Source: Budorcas taxicolor (lineage: Eukaryota; Chordata; Mammalia; Artiodactyla; Bovidae). From it: a DNA stretch of 64,000 nt. Each line of letters starts with the position of its first letter. Position 1 is the first letter of the stretch. Under the pieces are notes generated by a model that worked only from the letters and a program-made list of their open reading frames with translations, had not been told where the DNA came from and ran no database searches. Below are positions 49,283-60,706 of this stretch, in pieces. The stretch is from NCBI RefSeq assembly GCF_023091745.1, contig NW_026291481.1, positions 1,860,001 to 1,924,000 on the forward strand. Reading direction: 5' to 3'. The translations under genes were made by a program, and so were the position numbers.

Positions 49283-52200
49283 TTGAGATGCGACGGGAAC
49301 GCCGGGAACTCTTTCCCGACGAAGAAGGGAAAGGATCCCTCATCTCGAGCTACGAGGCGGAAACGGGGCTCCTCTGGATGTGGGCGGGACCCTCGTGATT
49401 CCTCTCGAGTGGAGACGGCTAGGTCGGGGAACTTCTTGATTTGCACCAAGGGTGTGAAGGACCCTTTCGAAGTTCCAGAGGTGAGGTGTGATCAGCCTCG
49501 AGACGCCTCAGTGGAAATGGGCCTCATCTCGCCTGGAGGGGAGAACCTCCTGGATTTTCTCGAGTTGCGGCAGGTCTTCTCGAGTTATGACGGGGACCTC
49601 AGGGACCCGCTCTGGTGGCCTCAGGAAAGGCCAGTCCCCATGCGAGTTGCTAGGGGACCTCTCGGGATTCCTCTCCCGTCCATGCCGGGGCCTCAGTCCT
49701 TGTGTGGAGTCGGGGCCGGAACCTGAGGATTCCTCTCCAGTGTTGCCATGGATCTTGGGGTGCTTCTGAGACTCCCCAGGGGAGTCAGGCCTCGTCTCGA
49801 GTGGGGGCATGCACGTGCGCTTTCCTCCGGAGCTGCAGCAGTAGTGACACGCTTCCTGTCACGTGGATCAAGGGATCTGTGGCTTTCCCTCGAGGCTGTC
49901 CCTTGAGGCTTTCCCACGAGGCTTTCCCACAGGGCTGTGCCACGTGCCACCTTGGTGGGAGTCGATCCTCGGCGCGAAAGTCGAGCCGGTGAAGGTAAAA
50001 GAGGTACCTCTGGAATGGACTGAGACATCTGGGGGACTCTTGGAATGGTGGCACGACCCTGGAGTTCCTCTCGCCGTTCCTGTTGAGAGGGCCTCCTCTT
50101 CACATGCGACGGGAAGGCCGGGAACTCTTTCCCGACGAAGCAGGGAAAGGATCCCTCATCTCGAGCTACGAGGCGGAAACGGGGCTCCTCTGGATGTGGG
50201 CGGGACCCTCGTGATTCCTCTCGAGTGGAGACGGCTAGGTCGGGGAACTTCTTGATTTGCACCAAGGGTGTGAAGGACCCTTTCGAAGTTCCAGAGGTGA
50301 GGTGTGATCAGCCTCGAGATGCCTCAGCGGAAATGGGCCTCATCTCGCCTGGAGGGGAGAACCTCCTGGATTTTCTCGAGTTGCGGCAGGTCTTCTCGAG
50401 TTACGACGGGGACCTCAGGGACCCGCTCTGGTGGCCTCAGGAAAGGCCAGTCCCCATGCGAGTTGCTAGGGGACCTCTCGGGATTCCTCTCCCGTCCATG
50501 CCGGGGCCTCAGTCCTTGTGTGGAGTCGGGGCCGGAACCTGAGGATTCCTCTCCAGTGTTGCCATGGATCTTGGGGTGCTTCTGAGTCTCCCCAGGGGAG
50601 TCAGGCCTCGTCTCGAGTGGGGGCATGCACGTGCGCTTTCCTCCCGAGCTGCAGCAGTAGTGTCACGCTTCCTGTCACGTGGATCAAGGGATCTGTGGCT
50701 TTCCCTCGAGGCTGTCCCTCGAGGCTTTCCCACGAGGCTTTCCCACAGGGCTGTGCCACGTGCCACCTTGGTGGGAGTCGATCCTCGGCGCGAAAGACGA
50801 GCCGGTGAAGGGAAAAGAGGTTCCTCTGGAATGGACTGAGACATCTGGGGGACTCTTGGAATGGTGGCACGACCCTGGAGTTCCTCTCGCCGTTCCTGTT
50901 GAGAGGGCCTCCTCTTGAGATGCGACGGGAACGCCGGGAACTCTTTCCCGACGAAGCAGGGAAAGGATCCCTCATCTCGAGCTACGAGGCGGAAACGGGG
51001 CTCCTCTGGATGTGGGCGGGACCCTCGTGATTCCTCTCGAGTGGAGACGGGTATGTCGGGGAACTTCTTGATTTGCCCCAAGGGTGTGAAGGACCCTTTC
51101 GAAGTTCCAGAGGTGAGGTGTGATCAGCCTCGAGACGCCTCAGCGGAAATGGGCCTCATCTCGCCTGGAGGGGAGAACCTCCTGGATTTTCTCGAGTTGC
51201 GGCAGGTCTTCTCGAGTTACGACGGGGACCTCAGGGACCCGCTCTGGTGGCCTCAGGAAAGGCCAGTCCCCATGCGAGTTGCTAGGGGACCTCTCGGGAT
51301 TCCTCTCCCGTCCATGCCGGGGCCTCAGTCCTTGTGTGGAGTCGGGGCCGGAACCTGAGGATTCCTCTCCAGTGTTGCCATGGATCTTGGGGTGCTTCTG
51401 AGTCTCCCCAGGGGAGTCAGGCCTCGTCTCGAGTGGGGGCATGCACGTGCGCTTTCCTCCCGAGCTGCAGCAGTAGTGTCACGCTTCCTGTCACGTGGAT
51501 CAAGGGATCTGTGGCTTTCCCTCGAGGCTGTCCCTCGAGGCTTTCCCACGAGGCTTTCCTACAGGGCTGTGCCACGTGCCACCTTGGTGGGAGTCGATCC
51601 TCGGCGTGAAAGACGAGCCGGTGAAGGGAAAAGAGGTTCCTCTGGAATGGACTGAGACATCTGGGGGACTCTTGGAATGGTGGCACGACCCTGGAGTTCC
51701 TCTCGCCGTTCCTGTTGAGAGGGCCTCCTCTTGAGATGCGACGGGAACGCCGGGAACTCTTTCCCGACGAAGAAGGGAAAGGATCCCTCATCTCGAGCTA
51801 CGAGGCGGAAACGGGGCTCCTCTGGATGTGGGCGGGACCCTCGTGATTCCTCTCGAGTGGAGACGGCTAGGTCGGGGAACTTCTTGATTTGCACCAAGGG
51901 TGTGAAGGACCCTTTCGAAGTTCCAGAGGTGAGGTGTGATCAGCCTCGAGACGCCTCAGTGGAAATGGGCCTCATCTCGCCTGGAGGGGAGAACCTCCTG
52001 GATTTTCTCGAGTTGCGGCAGGTCTTCTCGAGTTACGACGGGGACCTCAGGGACCCGCTCTGGTGGCCTCAGGAAAGGCCAGTCCCCATGCGAGTTGCTA
52101 GGGGACCTCTCGGGATTCCTCTCCCGTCCATGCCGGGGCCTCAGTCCTTGTGTGGAGTCGGGGCCGGAACCTGAGGATTCCTCTCCAGTGTTGCCATGGA

Positions 52201-55200
52201 TCTTGGGGTGCTTCTGAGACTCCCCAGGGGAGTCAGGCCTCGTCTCGAGTGGGGGCATGCACGTGCGCTTTCCTCCCGAGCTGCAGCAGTAGTGACACGC
52301 TTCCTGTCACGTGGATCAAGGGATCTGTGGCTTTCCCTCGAGGCTGTCCCTCGAGGCTTTCCCACGAGGCTTTCCCACAGGGCTGTGCCACGTGCCACCT
52401 TGGTGGGAGTCGATCCTCGGCGCGAAAGTCGAGCCGGTGAAGGGAAAAGAGGTTCCTCTGGAATGGACTGAGACATCTGGGGGACTCTTGGAATGGTGGC
52501 ACGACCCTGGAGTTCCTCTCGCCGTTCCTGTTGAGAGGGCCTCCTCTTGAGATGCGACGGGAACGCCGGGAACTCTTTCCCGACGAAGCAGGGAAAGGAT
52601 CCCTCATCTCGAGCTACGAGGCGGAAACGGGGCTCCTCTGGATGTGGGCGGGACCCTCGTGATTCCTCTCGAGTGGAGACGGCTAGGTCGGGGAACTTCT
52701 TGATTTGCACCAAGGGTGTGAAGGACCCTTTCGAAGTTCCAGAGGTGAGGTGTGATCAGCCTCGAGACGCCTCAGCGGAAATGGGCCTCATCTCGCCTGG
52801 AGGGGAGAACCTCCTGGATTTTCTCGAGTTGCGGCAGGTCTTCTCGAGTTACGACGGGGACCTCAGGGACCCGCTCTTGTGGCCTCAGGAAAGGCCAGTC
52901 CCCATGCGAGTTGCTAGGGGACCTCTCGGGATTCCTCTCCCGTCCATGCCGGGGCCTCAGTCCTTGTGTGGAGTCGGGGCCGGAACCTGAGGATTCCTCT
53001 CCAGTGTTGCCATGGATCTTGGGGTGCTTCTGAGTCTCCCCAGGGGAGTCAGGCCTCGTCTCGAGTGGGGGCATGCACGTGCGCTTTCCTCCCGAGCTGC
53101 AGCAGTAGTGTCACGCTTCCTGTCACGTGGATCAAGGGATCTGTGGCTTTCCCTCGAGGCTGTCCCTCGAGGCTTTCCCACGAGGCTTTCCCACAGGGCT
53201 GTGCAACGTGCCACCTTGGTGGGAGTCGATCCTCGGCGTGAAAGACGAGCCGGTGAAGGGAAAAGAGGTTCCTCTGGAATGGACTGAGACATCTGGGGGA
53301 CTCTTGGAATGGTGGCACGACCCTGGAGTTCCTCTCGCCGTTCCTGTTGAGAGGGCCTCCTCTTCACATGCGACGGGAACGCCGGGAACTCTTTCCCGAC
53401 GAAGCAGGGAAAGGATCCCTCATCTCGAGCTACGAGGCGGAAACGGGGCTCCTCTGGATGTGGGCGGGACCCTCGTGATTCCTCTCGAGTGGAGACGGCT
53501 AGGTCGGGGAACTTCTTGATTTGCACCAAGGGTGTGAAGGACCCTTTCGAAGTTCCAGAGGTGAGGTGTGATCAGCCTCGAGACGCCTCAGTGGAAATGG
53601 GCCTCATCTCGCCTGGAGGGGAGAACCTCCTGGATTTTCTCGAGTTGCGGCAGGTCTTCTCGAGTTACGACGGGGACCTCAGGGACCCGCTCTGGTGGCC
53701 TCAGGAAAGGCCAGTCCCCATGCGAGTTGCTAGGGGACCTCTCGGGATTCCTCTCCCGTCCATGCCGGGGCCTCAGTCCTTGTGTGGAGTCGGGGCCGGA
53801 ACCTGAGGATTCCTCTCCAGTGTTGCCATGGATCTTGGGGTGCTTCTGAGTCTCCCCAGGGGAGTCAGGCCTCGTCTCGAGTGGGGGCATGCACGTGCGC
53901 TTTCCTCCCAAGCTGCAGCAGTAGTGTCACGCTTCCTGTCACGTGGATCAAGGGATCTGTGTCTTTCCCTCGAGGCTGTCCCTCGAAGCTTTCCCACGAG
54001 GCTTTCCCACAGGGCTGTGCCACGTGCCACCTTGGTGGGAGTCGATCCTCGGCGCGAAAGACGAGCCGGTGAAGGGAAAAGAGGTTCCTCTGGAATGGAC
54101 TGAGACATCTGGGGGACTCTTGGAATGGTGGCACGACCCTGGAGTTCCTCTCGCCGTTCCTGTTGAGAGGGCCTCCTCTTGAGATGCGACGGGAACGCCG
54201 GGAACTCTTTCCCGACGAAGCAGGGAAAGGATCCCTCATCTCGAGCTACGAGGCGGAAACGGGGCTCCTCTGGATGTGGGCGGGACCCTCGTGATTCCTC
54301 TCGAGTGGAGACGGCTAGGTCGGGGAACTTCTTGATTTGCACCAAGGGTGTGAAGGACCCTTTCGAAGTTCCAGAGGTGAGGTGTGATCAGCCTCGAGAC
54401 TCCTCAGTGGAAATGGGCCTCATCTCGCCTGGAGGGGAGAACCTCCTGGATTTTCTCGAGTTGCGGCAGGTCTTCTCGAGTTACGACGGGGACCTCAGGG
54501 ACCCGCTCTGGTGGCCTCAGGAAAGGCCAGTCCCCATGCGAGTTGCTAGGGGACCTCTCGGGATTCCTCTCCCGTCCATGCCGGGGCCTCAGTCCTTGTG
54601 TGGAGTCGGGGCCGGAACCTGAGGATTCCTCTCCAGTGTTGCCATGGATCTTGGGGTGCTTCTGAGTCTCCCCAGGGGAGTCAGGCCTCGTCTCGAGTGG
54701 GGGCATGCACGTGCGCTTTCCTCCCGAGCTGCAGCAGTAGTGTCACGCTTCCTGTCACGTGGATCAAGGGATCTGTGGCTTTCCCTCGAGGCTGTCCCTC
54801 GAGGCTTTCCCACGAGGCTTTCCCACAGGGCTGTGCCACGTGCCACCTTGGTGGGAGTCGATCCTCGGCGTGAAAGACGAGCCGGTGAAGGGAAAAGAGG
54901 TTCCTCTGGAATGGACTGAGACATCTGGGGGACTCTTGGAATGGTGGCACGACCCTGGAGTTCCTCTCGCCGTTCCTGTTGAGAGGGCCTCCTCTTGAGA
55001 TGCGACGGGAACGCTGGGAACTCTTTCCCGACGAAGAAGGGAAAGGATCCCTCATCTCGAGCTACGAGGCGGAAACGGGGCTCCTCTGGATGTGGGCGGG
55101 ACCCTCGTGATTCCTCTCGAGTGGAGACGGCTAGGTCGGGGAACTTCTTGATTTGCACCAAGGGTGTGAAGGACCCTTTCGAAGTTCCAGAGGTGAGGTG

Positions 55201-58200
55201 TGATCAGCCTCGAGACGCCTCAGTGGAAATGGGCCTCATCTCGCCTGGAGGGGAGAACCTCCTGGATTTTCTCGAGTTGTGGCAGGTCTTCTCGAGTTAC
55301 GACGGGGACCTCAGGGACCCGCTCTGGTGGCCTCAGGAAAGGCCAGTCCCCATGCGAGTTGCTAGGGGACCTCTCGGGATTCCTCTCCCGTCCATGCCGG
55401 GGCCTCAGTCCTTGTGTGGAGTCGGGGCCGGAACCTGAGGATTCCTCTCCAGTGTTGCCATGGATCTTGGGGTGCTTCTGAGACTCCCCAGGGGAGTCAG
55501 GCCTCGTCTCGAGTGGGGGCATGCACGTGCGCTTTCCTCCCGAGCTGCAGCAGTAGTGACACGCTTCCTGTCACGTGGATCAAGGGATCTGTGGCTTTCC
55601 CTCGAGGCTGTCCCTCGAGGCTTTCCCACGAGGCTTTCCCACAGGGCTGTGCCACGTGCCACCTTGGTGGGAGTCGATCCTCGGCGCGAAAGTCGAGCCG
55701 GTGAAGGGAAAAGAGGTTCCTCTGGAATGGACTGAGACATCTGGGGGACTCTTGGAATGGTGGAACGACCCTGGAGTTCCTCTCGCCGTTCCTGTTGAGA
55801 GGGCCTCCTCTTCACATGCGACGGGAACGCCGGGAACTCTTTCCCGACGAAGCAGGGAAAGGATCCCTCATCTCGAGCTACGAGGCGGAAACGGGGCTCC
55901 TCTGGATGTGGGCGGGACCCTCGTGATTCCTCTCGAGTGGAGACGGCTAGGTCGGGGAACTTCTTGATTTGCACCAAGGGTGTGAAGGACCCTTTCGAAG
56001 TTCCAGAGGTGAGGTGTGATCAGCCTCGAGACGCCTCAGCGGAAATGGGCCTCATCTCGCCTGGAGGGGAGAACCTCCTGGATTTTCTCGAGTTGCGGCA
56101 GGTCTTCTCGAGTTACGACGGGGACCTCAGGGACCCGCTCTGGTGGCCTCAGGAAAGGCCAGTCCCCATGCGAGTTGCTAGGGGACCTCTCGGGATTCCT
56201 CTCCCGTCCATGCCGGGGCCTCAGTCCTTGTGTGGAGTCGGGGCCGGAACCTGAGGATTCCTCTCCAGTGTTGCCATGGATCTTGGGGTGCTTCTGAGTC
56301 TCCCCAGGGGAGTCAGGCCTCGTCTCGAGTGGGGGCATGCACGTGCGCTTTCCTCCCGAGCTGCAGCAGTAGTGTCACGCTTCCTGTCACGTGGATCAAG
56401 GGATCTGTGGCTTTCCCTCGAGGCTGTCCCTCGAGGCTTTCCCACGAGGCTTTCCCACAGGGCTGTGCAACGTGCCACCTTGGTGGGAGTCGATCCTCGG
56501 CGTGAAAGACGAGCCGGTGAAGGGAAAAGAGGTTCCTCTGGAATGGACTGAGACATCTGGGGGACTCTTGGAATGGTGGCACGACCCTGGAGTTCCTCTC
56601 GCCGTTCCTGTTGAGAGGGCCTCCTCTTGAGATGCGACGGGAACGCCGGGAACTCTTTCCCGACGAAGCAGGGAAAGGATCCCTCATCTCGAGCTACGAG
56701 GCGGAAACGGGGCTCCTCTGGATGTGGGCGGGACCCTCGTGATTCCTCTCGAGTGGAGACGGCTAGGTCGGGGAACTTCTTGATTTGCACCAAGGGTGTG
56801 AAGGACCCTTTCGAAGTTCCAGAGGTGAGGTGTGATCAGCCTCGAGACGCCTCAGCGGAAATGGGCCTCATCTCGCCTGGAGGGGAGAACCTCCTGGATT
56901 TTCTCGAGTTGCGGCAGGTCTTCTAGAGTTACGACGGGGACCTCAGGGACCCGCTCTGGTGGCCTCAGGAAAGGCCAGTCCCCATGCGAGTTGCTAGGGG
57001 ACCTCTCGGGATTCATCTCCCGTCCATGCCGGGGCCTCAGTCCTTGTGTGGAGTCGGGGCCGGAACCTGAGGATTCCTCTCCAGTGTTGCCATGGATCTT
57101 GGGGTGCTTCTGAGACTCCCCAGGGGAGTCAGGCCTCGTCTCAAGTGGGGGCATGCACGTGCGCTTTCCTCCCGAGCTGCAGCAGTAGTGTCACGCTTCC
57201 TGTCACGTGGATCAAGGGATCTGTGGCTTTCCCTCGAGGCTGTCCCTCGAGGCTTTCCCACGACGCTTTCCCACAGGGCTGTGCCACGTGCCACCTTGGT
57301 GGGAGTCGATCCTCGGCGCGAAAGTCGAGCCGGTGAAGGGAAAAGAGGTTCCTCTGGACTGGACTGAGACATCTGGGGGACTCTTGGAATGGTGGCACGA
57401 CCCTGGAGTTCCTCTCGCCGTTCCTGTTGAGAGGGCCTCCTCTTGAGATGCGACGGGAACGCCGGGAACTCTTTCCCGACGAAGCAGGGAAAGGATCCCT
57501 CATCTCGAGCTACGAGGCGGAAACGGGGCTCCTCTGGATGTGGGCGGGACCCTCGTGATTCCTCTCGAGTGGAGACGGCTAGGTCGGGGAACTTCTTGAT
57601 TTGCACCAAGGGTGTGAAGGACCCTTTCGAAGTTCCAGAGGTGAGGTGTGATCAGCCTCGAGACGCCTCAGCGGAAATGGGCCTCATCTCGCCTGGAGGG
57701 GAGAACCTCCTGGATTTTCTCGAGTTGCGGCAGGTCTTCTCGAGTTACGACGGGGACCTCAGGGACCCGCTCTGGTGGCCTCAGGAAAGGCCAGTCCCCA
57801 TGCGAGTTGCTAGGGGACCTCTCGGGATTCCTCTCCCGTCCATGCCGGGGCCTCAGTCCTTGTGTGGAGTCGGGGCCGGAACCTGAGGATTCCTCTCCAG
57901 TGTTGCCATGGATCTTGGGGTGCTTCTGAGACTCCCCAGGGGAGTCAGGCCTCGTCTCGAGTGGGGGCATGCACGTGCGCATTCCTCCCGAGCTGCAGCA
58001 GTAGTGTCACGCTTCCTGTCACGTGGATCAAGGGATCTGTGTCTTTCCCTCGAGGCTGTCCCTCGAGGCTTTCCCACGAGGCTTTCCCACAGGGCTGTGC
58101 CACGTGCCACCTTGGTGTGAGTCGATCCTCGGCGCGAAAGACGAGCCGGTGAAGGGAAAAGAGGTTCCTCTGGAATGGACTGAGACATCTGGGGGACTCT

Positions 58201-60706
58201 TGGAATGGTGGCACGACCCTGGAGTTCCTCTCGCCGTTCCTGTTGAGAGGGCCTCCTCTTGAGATGCGACGGGAACGCCGGGAACTCTTTCCCGACGAAG
58301 CAGGGAAAGGATCCCTCATCTCGAGCTACGAGGCGGAAACGGGGCTCCTCTGGATGTGGGCGGGACCCTCGTGATTCCTCTCGAGTGGAGACGGCTAGGT
58401 CGGGGAACTTCTTGATTTGCACCAAGGGTGTGAAGGACCCTTTCGAAGTTCCAGAGGTGAGGTGTGATCAGCCTCGAGACGCCTCAGCGGAAATGGGCCT
58501 CATCTCGCCTGGAGGGGAGAACCTCCTGGATTTTCTCGAGTTGCGGCAGGTCTTCTCGAGTTACGACGGGGACCTCAGGGACCCGCTCTGGTGGCCTCAG
58601 GAAAGGCCAGTCCCCATGCGAGTTGCTAGGGGACCTCTCGGGATTCCTCTCCCGTCCATGCCGGGGCCTCAGTCCTTGTGTGGAGTCGGGGCCGGAACCT
58701 GAGGATTCCTCTCCAGTGTTGCCATGGATCTTGGGGTGCTTCTGAGTCTCCCCAGGGGAGTCAGGCCTCGTCTCGAGTGGGGGCATGCACGTGCGCTTTC
58801 CTCCCGAGCTGCAGCAGTAGTGTCACGCTTCCTGTCACGTGGATCAAGGGATCTGTGGCTTTCCCTCGAGGCTGTCCCTCGAGGCTTTCCCACGAGGCTT
58901 TCCCACAGGGCTGTGCCACGTGCCACCTTGGTGGGAGTCGATCCTCGGCGTGAAAGACGAGCCGGTGAAGGGAAAAGAGGTTCCTCTGGAATGGACTGAG
59001 ACATCTGGGGGACTCTTGGAATGGTGGCACGACCCTGGAGTTCCTCTCGCCGTTCCTGTTGAGAGGGCCTCCTCTTCACATGCGACGGGAACGCCGGGAA
59101 CTCTTTCCCGACGAAGAAGGGAAAGGATCCCTCATCTCGAGCTGCGAGGCGGAAACGGGGCTCCTCTGGATGTGGGCGGGACCCTCGTGATTCCTCTCGA
59201 GTGGAGACGGCTAGGTCGGGGAACTTCTTGATTTGCACCAAGGGTGTGAAGTACCCTTTCGAAGTTCCAGAGGTGAGGTGTGATCAGCCTCGAGACGCCT
59301 CAGTGGAAATGGGCCTCATCTCGCCTGGAGGGGAGAACCTCCTGGATTTTCTCGAGTTGCGGCAGGTCTTCTCGAGTTACGACGGGGACCTCAGGGACCC
59401 GCTCTGGTGGCCTCAGGAAAGGCCAGTCCCCATGCGAGTTGCTAGGGGACCTCTCGGGATTCCTCTCCCGTCCATGCCAGGGCCTCAGTCCTTGTGTGGA
59501 GTCGGGGCCGGAACCTGAGGATTCCTCTCCAGTGTTGCCATGGATCTTGGGGTGCTTCTGAGACTCCCCAGGGGAGTCAGGCCTCGTCTCGAGTGGGGGC
59601 ATGCACGTGCGCTTTCCTCCCGAGCTGCAGCAGTAGTAACACGCTTCCTGTCACGTGGATCAAGGGATCTGTGGCTTTCCCTCGAGGCTGTCCCTCGAGG
59701 CTTTCCCACGAGGCTTTCCCACAGGGCTGTGCCACGTGCCACCTTGGTGGGAGTCGATCCTCGGCGCGAAAGTCGAGCCGGTGAAGGGAAAAGAGGTTCC
59801 TCTGGAATGGACTGAGACATCTGGGGGACTCTTGGAATGGTGGCACGACCCTGGAGTTCCTCTCGCCGTTCCTGTTGAGAGGGCCTCCTCTTGAGATGCG
59901 ACGGGAACGCCGGGAACTCTTTCCCGACGAAGCAGGGAAAGGATCCCTCATCTCGAGCTACGAGGCGGAAACGGGGCTCCTCTGGATGTGGGCGGGACCC
60001 TCGTGATTCCTCTCGAGTGGAGACGGCTAGGTCGGGGAACTTCTTGATTTGCACCAAGGGTGTGAAGGACCCTTTCGAAGTTCCAGAGGTGAGGTGTGAT
60101 CAGCCTCGAGACGCCTCAGCGGAAATGGGCCTCATCTCGCCTGGAGGGGAGAACCTCCTGGATTTTCTCGAGTTGCGGCAGGTCTTCTCGAGTTACGACG
60201 GGGACCTCAGGGACCCGCTCTGGTGGCCTCAGGAAAGGCCAGTCCCCATGCGAGTTGCTAGGGGACCTCTCGGGATTCCTCTCCCGTCCATGCCGGGGCC
60301 TCAGTCCTTGTGTGGAGTCAGGGCCGGAACCTGAGGATTCCTCTCCAGTGTTGCCATGGATCTTGGGGTGCTTCTGAGTCTCCCCAGGGGAGTCAGGCCT
60401 CGTCTCGACTGGGGGCATGCACGTGCGCTTTCCTCCCGAGCTGCAGCAGTAGTGTCACGCTTCCTGTCACGTGGATCAAGGGATCTGTGGCTTTCCCTCG
60501 AGGCTGTCCCTCGAGGCTTTCCCACGAGGCTTTCCCACAGGGCTGTGCCACGTGCCACCTTGGTGGGAGTCGATCCTCGGCGCGAAAGACGAGCCGGTGA
60601 AGGGAAAAGAGGTTCCTCTGGAATGGACTGAGACATCTGGGGGACTCTTGGAATGGTGGCACGACCCTGGAGTTCCTCTCGCCGTTCCTGTTGAGAGGGC
60701 CTCCTC
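49283..60706. repeat. HOR block VI: irregular 3-, 4- and 5-mer series (M60-M73)
   Basis: One monomer subclass, with A at p43, T at p230, A at p489, A at p565 and the C/T pair at p693/p699, starts each cycle: M60, M63, M67 and M72 (p43 at 49325, 51773, 55037, 59117). The intervals are three, four and five monomers. Inside the cycles, A at p659 appears in M64 and M68 (53205, 56469) and T at p600 in M65 and M70 (53962, 58042). TTCACATG starts M61, M65, M68 and M72. Private changes include GGGTATGTCG near 51050 (M62), a TAG-creating T-to-A-like change in CTTCTAGAG near 56924 (M69), and GTAACAC near 59638 (M72). Confidence 0.78.
52218..52234. other. 17-nt perfect dyad created by the p489 A variant (example in M63)
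   Basis: GACTCCCC and GGGGAGTC flank a single A. In reference monomers the base at p489 is T, which breaks the arms down to six pairs. The A variant restores eight. It is carried by roughly one fifth of monomers, including M24, M30, M36, M39, M40, M43, M47, M49, M53, M60, M63, M67, M69, M70, M72, M75 and M77. Whether the symmetry matters is unknown. Confidence 0.5.
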
